From positions 1 through 42,984 of the forward strand of contig JAKSYS010000541.1 of assembly GCA_022925895.1 (NCBI GenBank): a DNA stretch of 42,984 nucleotides, in the 5' to 3' direction. This stretch comes from Fragilaria crotonensis (taxonomy: Eukaryota > Bacillariophyta > Fragilariophyceae > Fragilariales > Fragilariaceae). Within the stretch, counting starts at the first letter, position 1. The number at the start of each line of letters is the position of its first letter. Below the pieces are notes generated by a model. It was not told the origin of the DNA. It worked only from the letters and a program-made list of their open reading frames with translations, and searched no databases. Position numbers and translations under genes: made by a program. Below are positions 1-10,600 of this stretch, piece after piece.

Positions 1-105
1 AGGTACTGTATTGAGTACAACAGTGTCTGTAGGGTATAATGGTATAATTGACAATGGTGGCAATAACCTAATTTCTTTCTGTCTCAAATGAGGTTTACGA
101 CCTCG

Positions 106-129
106 TAAGGTTTAAGTATTTAAACCTTA
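106..129. repeat. AT-rich hairpin
   Basis: The arms TAAGGTTTAA and TTAAACCTTA are exact reverse complements around a 4-nt GTAT loop. A related but looser hairpin lies at 400-436, which suggests a small repeat family rather than chance. Confidence 0.6.
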
Positions 130-399
130 ATACGACAGGCTGTAGTAGTACTGTACAACATAGTACTCAGTATGTATCTTCTGCAATGATGGTAACACTG
201 CAATTGTTGAATCTTGAATCCACACTGGAATCACCATGGGGACAGCATCACAATCCGCAATCGCTAGTAGCCATCGTCTGGCTTCGCTCAACGAACAGCA
301 ATGCAACGAAAGTGCTAGTAGGAGTCACAATTGAGTACTGACTACTGTACACTGTCTTCTGTTCTTAAACCTTAAAACCGTCTCATGAATAACAAAATC

Positions 400-436
400 A
401 ACAAGGTTAAGTATTAAATTCTTAATAAACCTTGTT
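400..436. repeat. AT-rich hairpin related to 106-129
   Basis: AACAAGGTT (400-408) and AACCTTGTT (428-436) are reverse complements. The core AAGGTTAAGTATTAA resembles the core of the hairpin at 106-129 (AAGGTTTAAGTATTTAA). It may be the remnant of a miniature inverted-repeat element. Confidence 0.5.
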
Positions 437-1395
437 ACGTATTTAAATTTAGTGATGCCACCCTTGGATAAGACTAGTACTATGCATGTTCATACATTAT
501 ACTATACCGGTGGTGTGCCAGTATTATGGCACTTGAGTGATGAGTTCACTTTTCACGTTCTCGGCGTACAATACGAAGTACTATTTCCAGCAGTCAAGCC
601 TTGTACAACGCTTGAAGAAAGCGGTATTGCTCTTCATTCCAACAGAATGATGGTGTGGAGTGCTGGTTGCAATTGAAGGGAACCTGACACACAGCATGCA
701 TCAAGATGAAGAACAATGTGATGAAAAGAGTGAAGAAGAAGAAGGTGTGAAAACTGCATGGAGCATTACTCTCAGATTTGAAGGCCAATTACAGAAGTGG
801 AATTTCATACATTGCATGCAGTTCTTTGCAATGTGAGTAACAGTACTATGCTTCTGTAGTTCCATCTTCATGCTGTTGTTGGAAGGATTGATGATACAAC
901 ACACACTTCAATTTGTTCTCAGACTTCTTGAAGATAAAATTGAATTGGACCAAGAATAGGCAATGAGCATGATGCACCGCCATGGTAAATTGTAAAGGGA
1001 TTTAGTATGGACACAGCAATTTATTCCGTTTTTGTCCTGGTACTAAATTTGGTTCAAGATTAATATGCTTGCCAGGAATGGTGCATGTGCTGAAACATTT
1101 CAATGTGTTGCGTCTGATGTAGTAGTGACACCATTGCTAATCCCAGTGGCAGTGGGTTGAATTCAAAATTTACTGCAATGACATCGTTGCTGGAACAGTC
1201 TTGTAATGCCGCTGTCCGTGCTGGTTTGTTGCGTTGAAGTCGCAGGAATGCTGGGAAATTGCATCAAGGTGGTGTATCAAGGGCTACTACTATGAATGGA
1301 GGACATTATCCAACAAGGTGGGTGGAAATCCAAGAGACAAATTTTGCATTTGTACATCATTGGTGCGTTGCTCGTACTTCAGGTACCTGGTACAG

Positions 1396-1416
1396 GCATA
1401 AGCATAGTACCTGGAC
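1396..1416 (+). repeat. Left terminal inverted repeat of the pogo-like transposon, interrupted by the LINE
   Basis: The 21 bases here (GCATAAGCATAG then TACCTGGAC) occur exactly, in reverse complement, at 13956-13976. If the LINE is removed and 1416 is joined to 10807, the match grows by two bases (AG) to 23 bp. This identifies the host transposon arm into which the LINE inserted. Confidence 0.7.
1403..1416. repeat. Target-site duplication of the LINE, left copy
   Basis: CATAGTACCTGGAC (14 bp) is repeated exactly at 10793-10806, and the bases on either side differ. The pair brackets the two-ORF LINE, as expected from target-primed reverse transcription. Confidence 0.75.
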
Positions 1417-1621
1417 GAGAAAAAGTATTCGCAACATTGACACACTTCTTAACCTACTTCTAACAGCAGCATTCAATAGATCTGATACAGAGCTTTGCTT
1501 GTTTGTAGCTATTCAAAGTGATGACAAGGTCAATATTGATGAAGATATGTATATAAAAACTAATTATAGGGTTATCACCGTCCATGCCCGGTAGTGCATA
1601 GTGCGTACCCCAATCCGGCGG

Positions 1622-2059
1622 TTAAAACCGCGAGATCTTGTGAAAAGCAGCTGTCCCCGTTATGGTCGCCGTGCGAAATATGATGTCATTTTTGTCTGTG
1701 TTTTTCCCCTCAGTGCTTGATATTCCAATAGATTTTTTAACCAGGCGTAGCCATCGGCGTTGCGTTGCGGCACTGCCATCAAGAAGTTTCGTCAACGGAC
1801 GCTCACATAAATGCCGGTCGTCAAACCGTAGAAGGTGCGGGTGGTTATGGTAGTGTTTGATCTCCGATATTGTTGCGGACCGGATTGAAACAGCGAGTGC
1901 GTTGGATTCGGTTGTGTGGAGAAGCTCATTTCGATGAAGCCAAGTAGCGCGAGTGTATTCGTATAGACTGATCATGGCTTTGCGAAGACGTCCGTTCACT
2001 TTGTCGTCCGAGACCGTACAGGAATCATTTATGTCGAGAGAGATGCCAGAACCCGCCAC
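1622..2059 (-). pseudogene. Out-of-frame C-terminal segment of LINE ORF2
   Basis: This 145-codon open frame overlaps the end of ORF2 in the -1 frame and has no ATG of its own (its first possible start is GTG). It reads LRKAMISLYEYTRATWLHRN followed by ELLH. The pattern W-x-x-R-N-x-x-L-H after an aromatic-rich helix is what I would expect downstream of the S-R-E-W end in this kind of RT-RNase H protein. I infer that one base is missing near 2045-2060, by mutation or sequencing error, and that the real ORF2 is about 2000 aa. Confidence 0.65.
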
Positions 2060-5000
2060 TCACGACTGAGGAAACCTCGCAAGGCATTATCCCAACCAAT
2101 TTTGTTTTGGGAAGCGACTGCCCGGGTAATTGCTTCGCGAAGATGAGGTCCATACGAAGACATGTCAGGGCAGTAGAGAGAATCAGGCGAAGCCGTCCAG
2201 TGCTCTATTCCGGCGACAAGGCAGTACCATAGTGGATGAGGATCCTCCTTTGTTAAAACTTCTTTTCGAAATTGGGTCCAACCAGTGAGACGACCCTGAT
2301 TTGCGGGGCAGCATACGAGGTGGCGTTGATCTTCCTTGGTAGCATGACAGCATGGACAGAGAGAGAGAACAGGATCTTTGATGGTTGCCTGTTGATATCG
2401 GCGGACGCCCAGAGGTTGTTGGTCGTGCACAAATTTCATGTGGGCAATTTGTCGAGAAGGTCGTAGACGACGAAAGTGGAGCTCAAATAGCTGAAAGTCG
2501 ACTGAGTCCCATGTGAGATCATCCCATTTGCGCCTTGTTTGAATATACTGGCGAAGGTGGTACCCGTTTACATGGAAGCGGAGACTGGAGTCATACTGGC
2601 TGGTAAGTTTTCGTCCGTTGATACTGATAGAGATCTTTTGGCCTGGTTGGTGATCCAGGGTCTCACTTGATTTATGCCGCCCAGAGCGTCGATATTGAGT
2701 GGCTAATTGATCCGCCATGATATTGAGTTTAGCCGACGAAGACAATTTTTCAAGCGCAGCGTGATCGTCTTGATGAGCTTTGATCCAGGTAATGCGAATC
2801 TTTTTGCCCAATTCCTTGTAGTATTTCCAGATGATGGAGAGAATGTCGACATCCGGAGGCTGACGTCCTCGTTTTAAATGTCCCCATTGTAAGTATTTAC
2901 GAACACGCGATATTGCAGCGGTGCTGTCCACTAACCATCGAAATCGGCACCGATACTTGCACTTCCAGACACGAGAGACCAGAGCCAAACTTAAGAGTGA
3001 AGATGCGTATCCCCATAACTCGCTGCGGGTTGACGAGGCCGTGTCCCGAGATCCGTCAACGGGACCAGAGCAACGGAGAACCACCTTAGATTTCCGTGCG
3101 ACAACCCATCCAAAAGTCCCCTGTGTGCCTTGAAGGCCTCCGTCGGATGCAATTGTAACCAGCTTCTTTGACTGGAAAAAATCGACCCCTGATGGTTTGT
3201 CGGAGATCAGCTCGAGTGCCTCAACCATTCTCCTTTCGGTCCGTGGAAGATGCTTTATGTGGTCTTTGATAGAGACCGACGTATTCGTGGCCTCAGACAT
3301 CGGTGAAGAGCATGGCGTATTGGACACTCCGAGAGTTGGAGCTGAAATCCAAAAAGGGATATATCGAAGATAAGAGGATTTGATGAACCGATTCCATAAC
3401 CTACGTTGCGATGGACTTGGAAGTAGTTGCCGTGGCCATCGCGAGCATTCTTGCCACTCAGGAGGGCGTTTACCATCAAGGTAATCCAAATTAATGCGAG
3501 TTGGGGACCGGTCATCTGCCATATCCGCGAGGGAATATACTTGGAGATAGATTCGAACAAGATTGAGATCTCGTTGTTGGAGGAGAGTATATCGTTGCAA
3601 ATGGACGTCCTGCATGATCGGAAAATCGCCGCCTCGAATGGGCTGACTTCCGTCGTTGGTGATTGTAATCGTCAAGTTGTGTCGCGAGAGATACTGGCGG
3701 ACCGATGTAACCCATGTCGGTGTTAGGTATGGGATGTGGATATTGGGCTTCTCTAATATGGGTTCCGGAATCCCTGCCTCGCGTTGTGAGTATTGGAGGT
3801 TCGTTACAATCAGTCGCCCCGCTGGAGAGTCCGAGAACACGGAATCGCGCATGAATTTAATAGCTTCGATGCCCACTTCGGTTTGCACATCGTACAGATC
3901 AAGGCCGCCAAAGAGTTTTGGGCCGTGTCGAATGGCCGTGGGAAGGTGGCTATTTACATTCATCTTTTGAAGAAGGGAGGCCATGAGGTTGGTTTGAATG
4001 GGTTTCAGAGACTCTTCATTAGCAGCAATCGCTGCTAAGGAGTAGCGCATAGTAGGAACGTAGATCGTCTGGTGGAACAAAAGTGCGTCCGTCACTGTGA
4101 TGCGAGGTGATTTTAAGCGAACGGCGAATGTGTCAGCTCGAGTCTTTAACACCTGAATGTGGGCGGAGAAGTCACCGGTGGGGGATATGAAGACCCCCAG
4201 TATACGTGGAGCTTCCTCAAGATCCATTCTACGGATGGTTGTCTCTTCGGTAGAGGTGCCTTGACGAAGTTTGATTTCAGTATCAGAGGCATGGCGGTTG
4301 CGGATAACGGGACGCCCTCCTTTCCAATCCCATGTGAGGACATACCAAGAACACTTTTTAAGATTGAGCGATCCCCCTGACAGATGAAGTAGATGCTCCC
4401 ATGTTTGGGATATTTCTTGAAGACGAGAAATGAGGCCTTCCAATTCCAAAGACCCGGATCCGTCGGTAAATCCTATCGATGTGTCATCCACAAAAGCATC
4501 GACCACCCTCGAGTTGGTGATCTTCCCATCCGGAGAAACAAAATGCATTCGCTCCGGGATCAGACGCTCAAAAGTATTGAGCATAACCACAACAAGGGAC
4601 AGCCACACCGCGGGAGAAGCGCCACTGCCTTGGCCTGTGCCAAAAAGGGGCTCAAAAACAGTTCCGCTATAATTCTCGTCAGAGACTCCGTGAACCGTCT
4701 TGACCGTATACTTCATTAGCCTGAGGACATCTGCATGGGTTTGAACCGATTCCTCGGGCATGCCACATCGTCGTGCTGCCAGCATAGCCAGTGCGACAAT
4801 GATGCGGTCATAGCAAGCACTGGCGTCATTATCAAATCGAGCAAGGGTGTGCTTCAGGACCATGCAAAGATCCGTGGTGAGCTGTAATAGCATGACCGGT
4901 TCTATCGCCATGCGACCCGGCCGAGATCCATACTGGCCATCATGCAATATGTTAAGCTCGTCGGCACGTCGAATCAGTCGATGACCCCATTGCAGTTTGA

Positions 5001-7602
5001 GGAAAAAATTATAATCCGCCTCGAAGAGGTGAATAATCCGGAGCCGATGGATCTTTGGTCGTCCCGTGTCTTTCTCAATCAGGACATTTGTGGCGTTGCA
5101 CCAACGTGACACTGCGATTCCCCGAGATGTAACAATTTGAAGGAACCATGTGAGGCATTGAAGAAGCCTGGCATCTTGGATCAGAGCCTTGTAGTGACCC
5201 AAATGACGATTGGACGGCGACGTAGACGTATTTTCCGACCAGGTCTTGAATCCTTTGACAACGTCATCCGTCGTTATGTTTGTTGATATCGGACCTTTGT
5301 CAATGACGGCTGGAGGTATGCAGAACGAGGCCAGGAACTCCTTGAGTGCCAAATCATCCCCATACCATTCTGGTGGTACAACACCCCGGAGGACGTCAGT
5401 TGCGGCAGGGGAGAGGCTTGTAAACGTTAAAGCATCGAAAATGACCCCATGCCCGCAAGGTGAGTCTGCCGCAGCACGAAACGAGTCACGGTTGTAGGAC
5501 AGAAGGCGCTGCTCCATATCAGTGCGATCGATAATTGTGTCCCATACAACCTCCCTCGGTGTGGGATGATGTATCATGTTATACATTTCCGATGGGTGGG
5601 GAAGGTTGAGGTCATCCTGGTAGCGAGGAACAAGTATTTTATTCAAGGGAGTGTGGACGGTAGGTTTGACGATGTTCCCGAGGGACCGGTGTAGGCGCCG
5701 TTGATTTTCCGAGAGAATGGTGCGTCGGATGATCTTCAGCTTACGTTTGGATGAAGCCTTTGTTGACGGATCGACATCATCCTCGTAGGAGAGCATGAGA
5801 TCATGGTAAGATTGGCTCCGAAGATCGGTAGAGTTACGTTGACAGTTACGAAACGCCGTTGATGCCGCTGTGAAAAGTTGGCTTGTTTCCTCTCGTGAAA
5901 GGACCATCCGTCGCATCGGAAGTGAGAAGCTGGCGTCCTGTGCCTGTGTTTGTTTCGTCCATCTATCAAAGGTTCGTCCCCAAGTTTCACCAAAGTCAAG
6001 CTCCCTGAGACGTAAACGCCAGTACTGACGAATGATAGCGCTATTACGGAGTGTAGGAGACCACGCAAACGCTTTGGCGGTGAAAGATTTCAGAGATTTC
6101 TCCGAAGATTTCATAGCCCGTCCTTGATCCTGATCCCACTTGTTAAGACGTTCGCGTAGCTCTGCGGTGGAAAGAACTTGATGTGTTTCATACAACTCTT
6201 TCATTCGATCGAACATACGATGTTGATCGTAATACTGATTCATCATAAGATTGTATTGGTCGACATGCTCGGGATTACCTGATACCAAAGATCGTTTGTC
6301 CATGGTCTGATGGGCCGGTGGTTCGTAGTGTGGGTCGAAGATGGAAGGAAGATCAAGATCGACATACAGACCTCGATGATCAGATTGTGGGCCTTCATTG
6401 TAGGAGAGAGTGCCAGATCGTGTTGACCCGCTGGCAATCCTTTCAGTACCGAGAATGTAGTCAATCCGTCGGTTTTTTGCTCCAATATATGTGGAAGGAG
6501 CTGGATCACGAGAGTGGAGGTCAAGAAGTTCCTGTGTATGGATGAATTCTAGAAAGTGTTTATCGTGATGCAAGTCAGAGTTGGCATCAAACATAACTAG
6601 GAAAGAGTGGGAACCATTGCCACCACTGCGCAGACTGCTCATAAATCGCCCCAGGTCTGTAAAGAAAAGTCTTCTTGGGTTGGGATTGGTGATACCTTGC
6701 GATCTGTGATACTCATACTCCCGAGTAAAAGTACTTCCAAGAGGAGCAGTCTTGATAGACCCACTACAAGCGCGATAAGCAGTAATGATACTGAGTTGTG
6801 TGGATGCTTTGCCCAGAAAGGTAAGGCCACTCCATCGCCCCAATCCAGAGGGATCCCGAAGAACTTCGCCAGTCGAGAACGATACTGCTTTCCCAGTCGC
6901 CATGGTGATACAACCCCCCGATTGGAAAGATTCACGGTCCGGACACTTATCCACTGCTGCTGCAGGGGACCCAAAAGATATTCGGTTTTGGCGAAAATGT
7001 TTTCTCGCGAGTTGTTGGAAGTCCGTTCTTAAGTGGGTATGGTCCCAGCAGGTATTCGTTTCCGCGAGACCAAAAACATCGACTTGATACGCTGACATGC
7101 AGGCCATGTAGTAGCCATAATCATCACCAGAGGCTGTGTGGGTGAGGCCTTTCACATTCTGAAAAAACACCCGTGTACTTTCCGGATGTTTTTGAATGAT
7201 TGGATCACCGTACAGAAGCTCTGGAAACTCATCGACAGGGCGAAGGCGGGTCTGCCGCTTTGGACGATCCGGTGGTAAATTAAGGATACATGATATCGGG
7301 ATACCAGGGACATCGTCGGATAAGGAGACATTCCGATATGTTTGTTTTTTGTTAAGAGATGTGTTTGGGAGAGCTTGGAGGGACCTATGTGATCCCCGAG
7401 GTTGGTTCCCGTGTACGGTCGAAATGCGTACCCTGTGTATAAGATCCTGTTCGTTGGATTCAAATACGTGTCGTGTAGAGACATCGGTGTCGCAGGCATC
7501 GGCTTGTGGATGGACGTGTGCAGGGATGCCTTCCCCCATACGACGGCCATCAGAGACAATCGTGTGAGGGGAAGACAGGAGTGGTTGGCCTTCAGCCTCC
7601 AT
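2029..7602 (-). CDS. LINE ORF2: endonuclease, reverse transcriptase, RNase H
   Basis: This 1857-aa protein nicks target DNA and copies the element RNA into it. Seen in order: an exonuclease-endonuclease-phosphatase domain at about 145-420 (FFQNVKG, GLAETNT, MFDANSDL, RRIDYILG, QSDHRGLY); a reverse transcriptase at about 780-1130 with YGSRPGR near 896, palm motif A as DNDASACYD, and catalytic AFVDDTSIG near 1033 (VDD in place of YADD); an RNase H at about 1480-1640 with the four acidic residues in IASDGG, RSELWG, WLVDST and NIMADQLA; and a Cys/His cluster near 1754 (CPCCHATKEDQRHLVCC). The ATG overlaps the ORF1 stop, pointing to coupled translation. The frame closes early at SREWRVLASLST; homologous-looking sequence continues in the -1 frame (1622-2059). 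Confidence 0.9.
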   Translation of the reverse strand: MEAEGQPLLSSPHTIVSDGRRMGEGIPAHVHPQADACDTDVSTRHVFESNEQDLIHRVRISTVHGNQPRGSHRSLQALPNTSLNKKQTYRNVSLSDDVPGIPISCILNLPPDRPKRQTRLRPVDEFPELLYGDPIIQKHPESTRVFFQNVKGLTHTASGDDYGYYMACMSAYQVDVFGLAETNTCWDHTHLRTDFQQLARKHFRQNRISFGSPAAAVDKCPDRESFQSGGCITMATGKAVSFSTGEVLRDPSGLGRWSGLTFLGKASTQLSIITAYRACSGSIKTAPLGSTFTREYEYHRSQGITNPNPRRLFFTDLGRFMSSLRSGGNGSHSFLVMFDANSDLHHDKHFLEFIHTQELLDLHSRDPAPSTYIGAKNRRIDYILGTERIASGSTRSGTLSYNEGPQSDHRGLYVDLDLPSIFDPHYEPPAHQTMDKRSLVSGNPEHVDQYNLMMNQYYDQHRMFDRMKELYETHQVLSTAELRERLNKWDQDQGRAMKSSEKSLKSFTAKAFAWSPTLRNSAIIRQYWRLRLRELDFGETWGRTFDRWTKQTQAQDASFSLPMRRMVLSREETSQLFTAASTAFRNCQRNSTDLRSQSYHDLMLSYEDDVDPSTKASSKRKLKIIRRTILSENQRRLHRSLGNIVKPTVHTPLNKILVPRYQDDLNLPHPSEMYNMIHHPTPREVVWDTIIDRTDMEQRLLSYNRDSFRAAADSPCGHGVIFDALTFTSLSPAATDVLRGVVPPEWYGDDLALKEFLASFCIPPAVIDKGPISTNITTDDVVKGFKTWSENTSTSPSNRHLGHYKALIQDARLLQCLTWFLQIVTSRGIAVSRWCNATNVLIEKDTGRPKIHRLRIIHLFEADYNFFLKLQWGHRLIRRADELNILHDGQYGSRPGRMAIEPVMLLQLTTDLCMVLKHTLARFDNDASACYDRIIVALAMLAARRCGMPEESVQTHADVLRLMKYTVKTVHGVSDENYSGTVFEPLFGTGQGSGASPAVWLSLVVVMLNTFERLIPERMHFVSPDGKITNSRVVDAFVDDTSIGFTDGSGSLELEGLISRLQEISQTWEHLLHLSGGSLNLKKCSWYVLTWDWKGGRPVIRNRHASDTEIKLRQGTSTEETTIRRMDLEEAPRILGVFISPTGDFSAHIQVLKTRADTFAVRLKSPRITVTDALLFHQTIYVPTMRYSLAAIAANEESLKPIQTNLMASLLQKMNVNSHLPTAIRHGPKLFGGLDLYDVQTEVGIEAIKFMRDSVFSDSPAGRLIVTNLQYSQREAGIPEPILEKPNIHIPYLTPTWVTSVRQYLSRHNLTITITNDGSQPIRGGDFPIMQDVHLQRYTLLQQRDLNLVRIYLQVYSLADMADDRSPTRINLDYLDGKRPPEWQECSRWPRQLLPSPSQRRLWNRFIKSSYLRYIPFWISAPTLGVSNTPCSSPMSEATNTSVSIKDHIKHLPRTERRMVEALELISDKPSGVDFFQSKKLVTIASDGGLQGTQGTFGWVVARKSKVVLRCSGPVDGSRDTASSTRSELWGYASSLLSLALVSRVWKCKYRCRFRWLVDSTAAISRVRKYLQWGHLKRGRQPPDVDILSIIWKYYKELGKKIRITWIKAHQDDHAALEKLSSSAKLNIMADQLATQYRRSGRHKSSETLDHQPGQKISISINGRKLTSQYDSSLRFHVNGYHLRQYIQTRRKWDDLTWDSVDFQLFELHFRRLRPSRQIAHMKFVHDQQPLGVRRYQQATIKDPVLSLCPCCHATKEDQRHLVCCPANQGRLTGWTQFRKEVLTKEDPHPLWYCLVAGIEHWTASPDSLYCPDMSSYGPHLREAITRAVASQNKIGWDNALRGFLSREWRVLASLST

Positions 7603-7604
7603 TA
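7600..7604 (-). promoter_or_regulatory. TAATG stop-start overlap between LINE ORF1 and ORF2
   Basis: On the minus strand the ORF1 stop TAA (7604-7602) shares one base with the ORF2 start ATG (7602-7600). In some two-ORF LINEs such overlaps allow termination-reinitiation. Here it is the only visible route to ORF2 translation from one RNA. Confidence 0.7.
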
Positions 7605-10600
7605 ACCGTTGTCGCCCCCGTCTGGAGATGGTGGGTCGCTGGACGTGGAGCCGTCAGTCAGCTTGTATTGATCTTCCAGATCGGGCAGGGCGAGGGTGGT
7701 GGGACTAGTTTCAACAGTTTCCATGTCGGTAGGTTCCATGAGCATGGAGGTTGCCTGTGTCAACAGGGAGAGCGGAGGGAGGGGGAGATGCATCTGCTGC
7801 GGAGCAGGGTAGAGTGGAGGGGTTGATCCAAAGGACGATGATGACTTGTCATCCTCTTGAGTCTCGTACTCCAGAGTCAACGCATCCATGGTGTCGGGCA
7901 TAGATCGTTTTAGATGTTTTTTGGGAGGGGGTTGTGCGTGCTGAGATCCGCTTGACGTGGAGTTTACCGAGCGGCCCCCCTGATGCTGCTGGTTAGTGTC
8001 ATGTATGGGGGCAAGTAGCGTCCCCGCGGTCACAGGGGACTCCGAGGCATGGCTTATGACCGGTAGATGGTGAGCGAAGCTTGTGTCGCCTTGTATTGGA
8101 GATTGTGTGGAGAATACAAATGCCTCCTGTGAGACAGGATTGTGGGGCTTGCTTGGTGCCGCACTAGCGATTTGTTGCATCATTTCCATCATTTGGGTCA
8201 TTTGGGATTGAACAGCTGTGAGGGCGTTGTTCGTGTCCACATGGTATTGCATTGATTGGACCGCTTTAGCCTCCAGGTTATCCAGACGGGGATCCAGGTG
8301 TTTGAGTTTTGTGTCAATATCAAGTAGTTGCGCTTTGGTGGTCTGGAGATCTGAGTTTCGTTGCTCCTGAACACGCTGTAGTTTACTTTCCAATTCCATG
8401 TATGCCTGGTCGTTCGAAGAAGTTGCCGTGGATAAGAGGGAATGCGTTGTCGAAAAATCCTCTTGCGGGTTTGTCCCTGCTGGTTTCACTTTTCGACGAG
8501 ATGCACGTGCCTTTCGCGAGGGAGGGGGGGGAGGTGCCGAGTCGCTCTCATCGGACGACTGTGAGAGATGGGAGGTGACGGAGGGTGCTGCTGGAGGAGT
8601 CGGTTTCCGTTGGGCTGTGTTTATTCCACCCTGTCGTACGGAAGGTGATACGTGATTCCAGACATTGTCAGATGACATTTTCTCAAGTAGATCGAGTGCT
8701 TCTTGGACCGAGGGATCAATTTGAATAATACCGGGAAAACCCAATATGGTTTGACGAAACCGTGCCTCACGTCTATCCACAGGATTGAGACGTTGTCTGT
8801 ATTTGTCAACTTCGAGAAGAATCTCCTGGTAATGTTGACGAGGTACCAAAAGGGTAGCAACTTGATCATAGCCTCCGTTTACGATGTCACACCGGGCGTT
8901 CATGCCTGTAGCTGGTAGTGTTAGGGTGAGTGCCCACTCTCGAGATGTCCTTTTCCTAAGATCACCGTTGTCATAGAATTCATCCCGGAGGCTGTCCAGG
9001 TCATCAATCCATGGTGTCAGAGTGATAGATCGAAGCGATTTCATGTAGTCATCATGGATCTTGAAATATTGTGATATTTTTTCCGGAGAAAGGTTACCCA
9101 GGAGAAGTCGTGGGAGGTAAAGAGCGCTGCCGCTTCCCTTTAGAAGATTTGAGAGTGCTTTAGACAGAGGCTCCACGTGGTGCTCTCCGCATTGGACAGC
9201 CAGATGATGGATCAATTGATTGGTAGGAGTACGCTTCAAATGAATGATGTCAAAAAATGGGATATTTTCAGGCAACAGAACAAGAAGACTCTTAAGATAT
9301 TTAATCCGTTGAGTAAGGTTTGGTGCTTTCATAAGGATATATCCGGCAATTACAAGATTGCCGCTTGTACTGCAGGAGTTGGATACGGTCGCCCAAACCT
9401 TGTGCTTTCTCATGGCATCCTTTGTCTCCAATTTTGTCAACCATTTTGCAGGGGTCTTGGTGGAAAAGCCAAAGCGGACCGCAAAAATGAACGTCTTCGT
9501 TGCCCGAATGTACGTTACCTTGGGAGAAATATACTCCAGCAAAACCTCCTCTGACATAGAATGCGGCGATTTCCAGTTTGAGAGGGAGACACTCCCCCAT
9601 GGATAGAATGCTCCCATATCATTGCCAAATAAATCGAGAAGCATAGTCAAAGCGGCCGTTGTCCAGTTTCTTGGATTGTCTTTATACGAAAGCTGTGCCG
9701 TAGGTGTCCAACGGATTGTAATGCGTTGAGTGCCATCGTTCATTTTTATCTGCTTCGCTGAAGCGCGTGAATCAGGATAAATGGTGGATGTTTCCGAGTA
9801 TATGGACGCATCTGTTGGTGGAATCTCCTCAGGAAAGGAAGCGGTCGCAGTAGGCGGTGTCGCAAGCTGAAGTGATACTTGTGGAGGCACGAGTGGAGGA
9901 ACTGGAGGGTTCCATGCCGGTTTTCGATGATCCTCACGTGGGGGGGATTGTTGTTGGGGAGTCAGTGAACTCGGAGTCTGCTTTGTTTTCAGAATACCCA
10001 CTCGGCGGAGAGTAGTCAAGGAGGACAACGGGGACAAGGATGCAGAAAGTGGAGCAGCTGCAGGAGGTCTGATACGATGCTCGGGTTCATTGAGAGTAAC
10101 TTGTTTCTTCACACCCACACGTGGGGGTTTTGTCCTACCCACAGTAGTCCAGTCATCACCAGCGTCGTCGCCGTCCGCGCTCAATGCTTGGGCGCTTGGC
10201 CAGGTCGAGTCAAGTGTATTGATCTTCAGGAAGGAAGGCTTATGCGCAAGTAGGTAAGGTTGTGCGACCTGAGTCGCCCACGCTTCGAGTTCGAGTGGAA
10301 TGTCGATGTGGCGATCAACGTAACACATGAAATTGTACCAGACAATTTTATGACGATGCAGCAGGTTGATAGGTTTCTGGTTCCACTCAGCATCAAACTG
10401 AGCACCATCGAGGTGGGAAAAGAAGCCAACGATAATGTATCGGTTCCATTGAAGCGGTGATGCTGTCAAGCGGAAGTTTTCTAGAAAGAATGGACGTGGA
10501 GTCGAAAGTCCTTCGTTTGAAACGATTTGTGTGGCTGCTTTGGGCGGATCCAGCCATGCATCGATTCCGAAAGAGAACAGAGGATTGTCGGGATCATGAT

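Larger units (their letters stand above)
1..1395. other. Gene-poor flank left of the transposon cluster
   Basis: I see no convincing gene here. The open frames are short, mostly begin at GTG or TTG, and show no domain. The left part (1-440) holds two AT-rich hairpins, listed separately. The part from about 650 to 1260 repeatedly uses TGCA-type words (TTGCAAT, ATTGCAT) and is moderately AT-rich. It could hold a decayed element or a regulatory region, but nothing in it can be named. Confidence 0.5.

Noticed and set aside
452-676. 74-codon open frame in the left flank
   Set aside because: It starts at GTG next to an ATG, has no domain or codon-use signal, and lies in low-complexity intergenic DNA.
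2029-2059. Programmed -1 frameshift site at the end of LINE ORF2
   Set aside because: No X-XXY-YYZ heptamer or downstream pseudoknot was seen. A missing base fits better, given the many similar breaks in the window.
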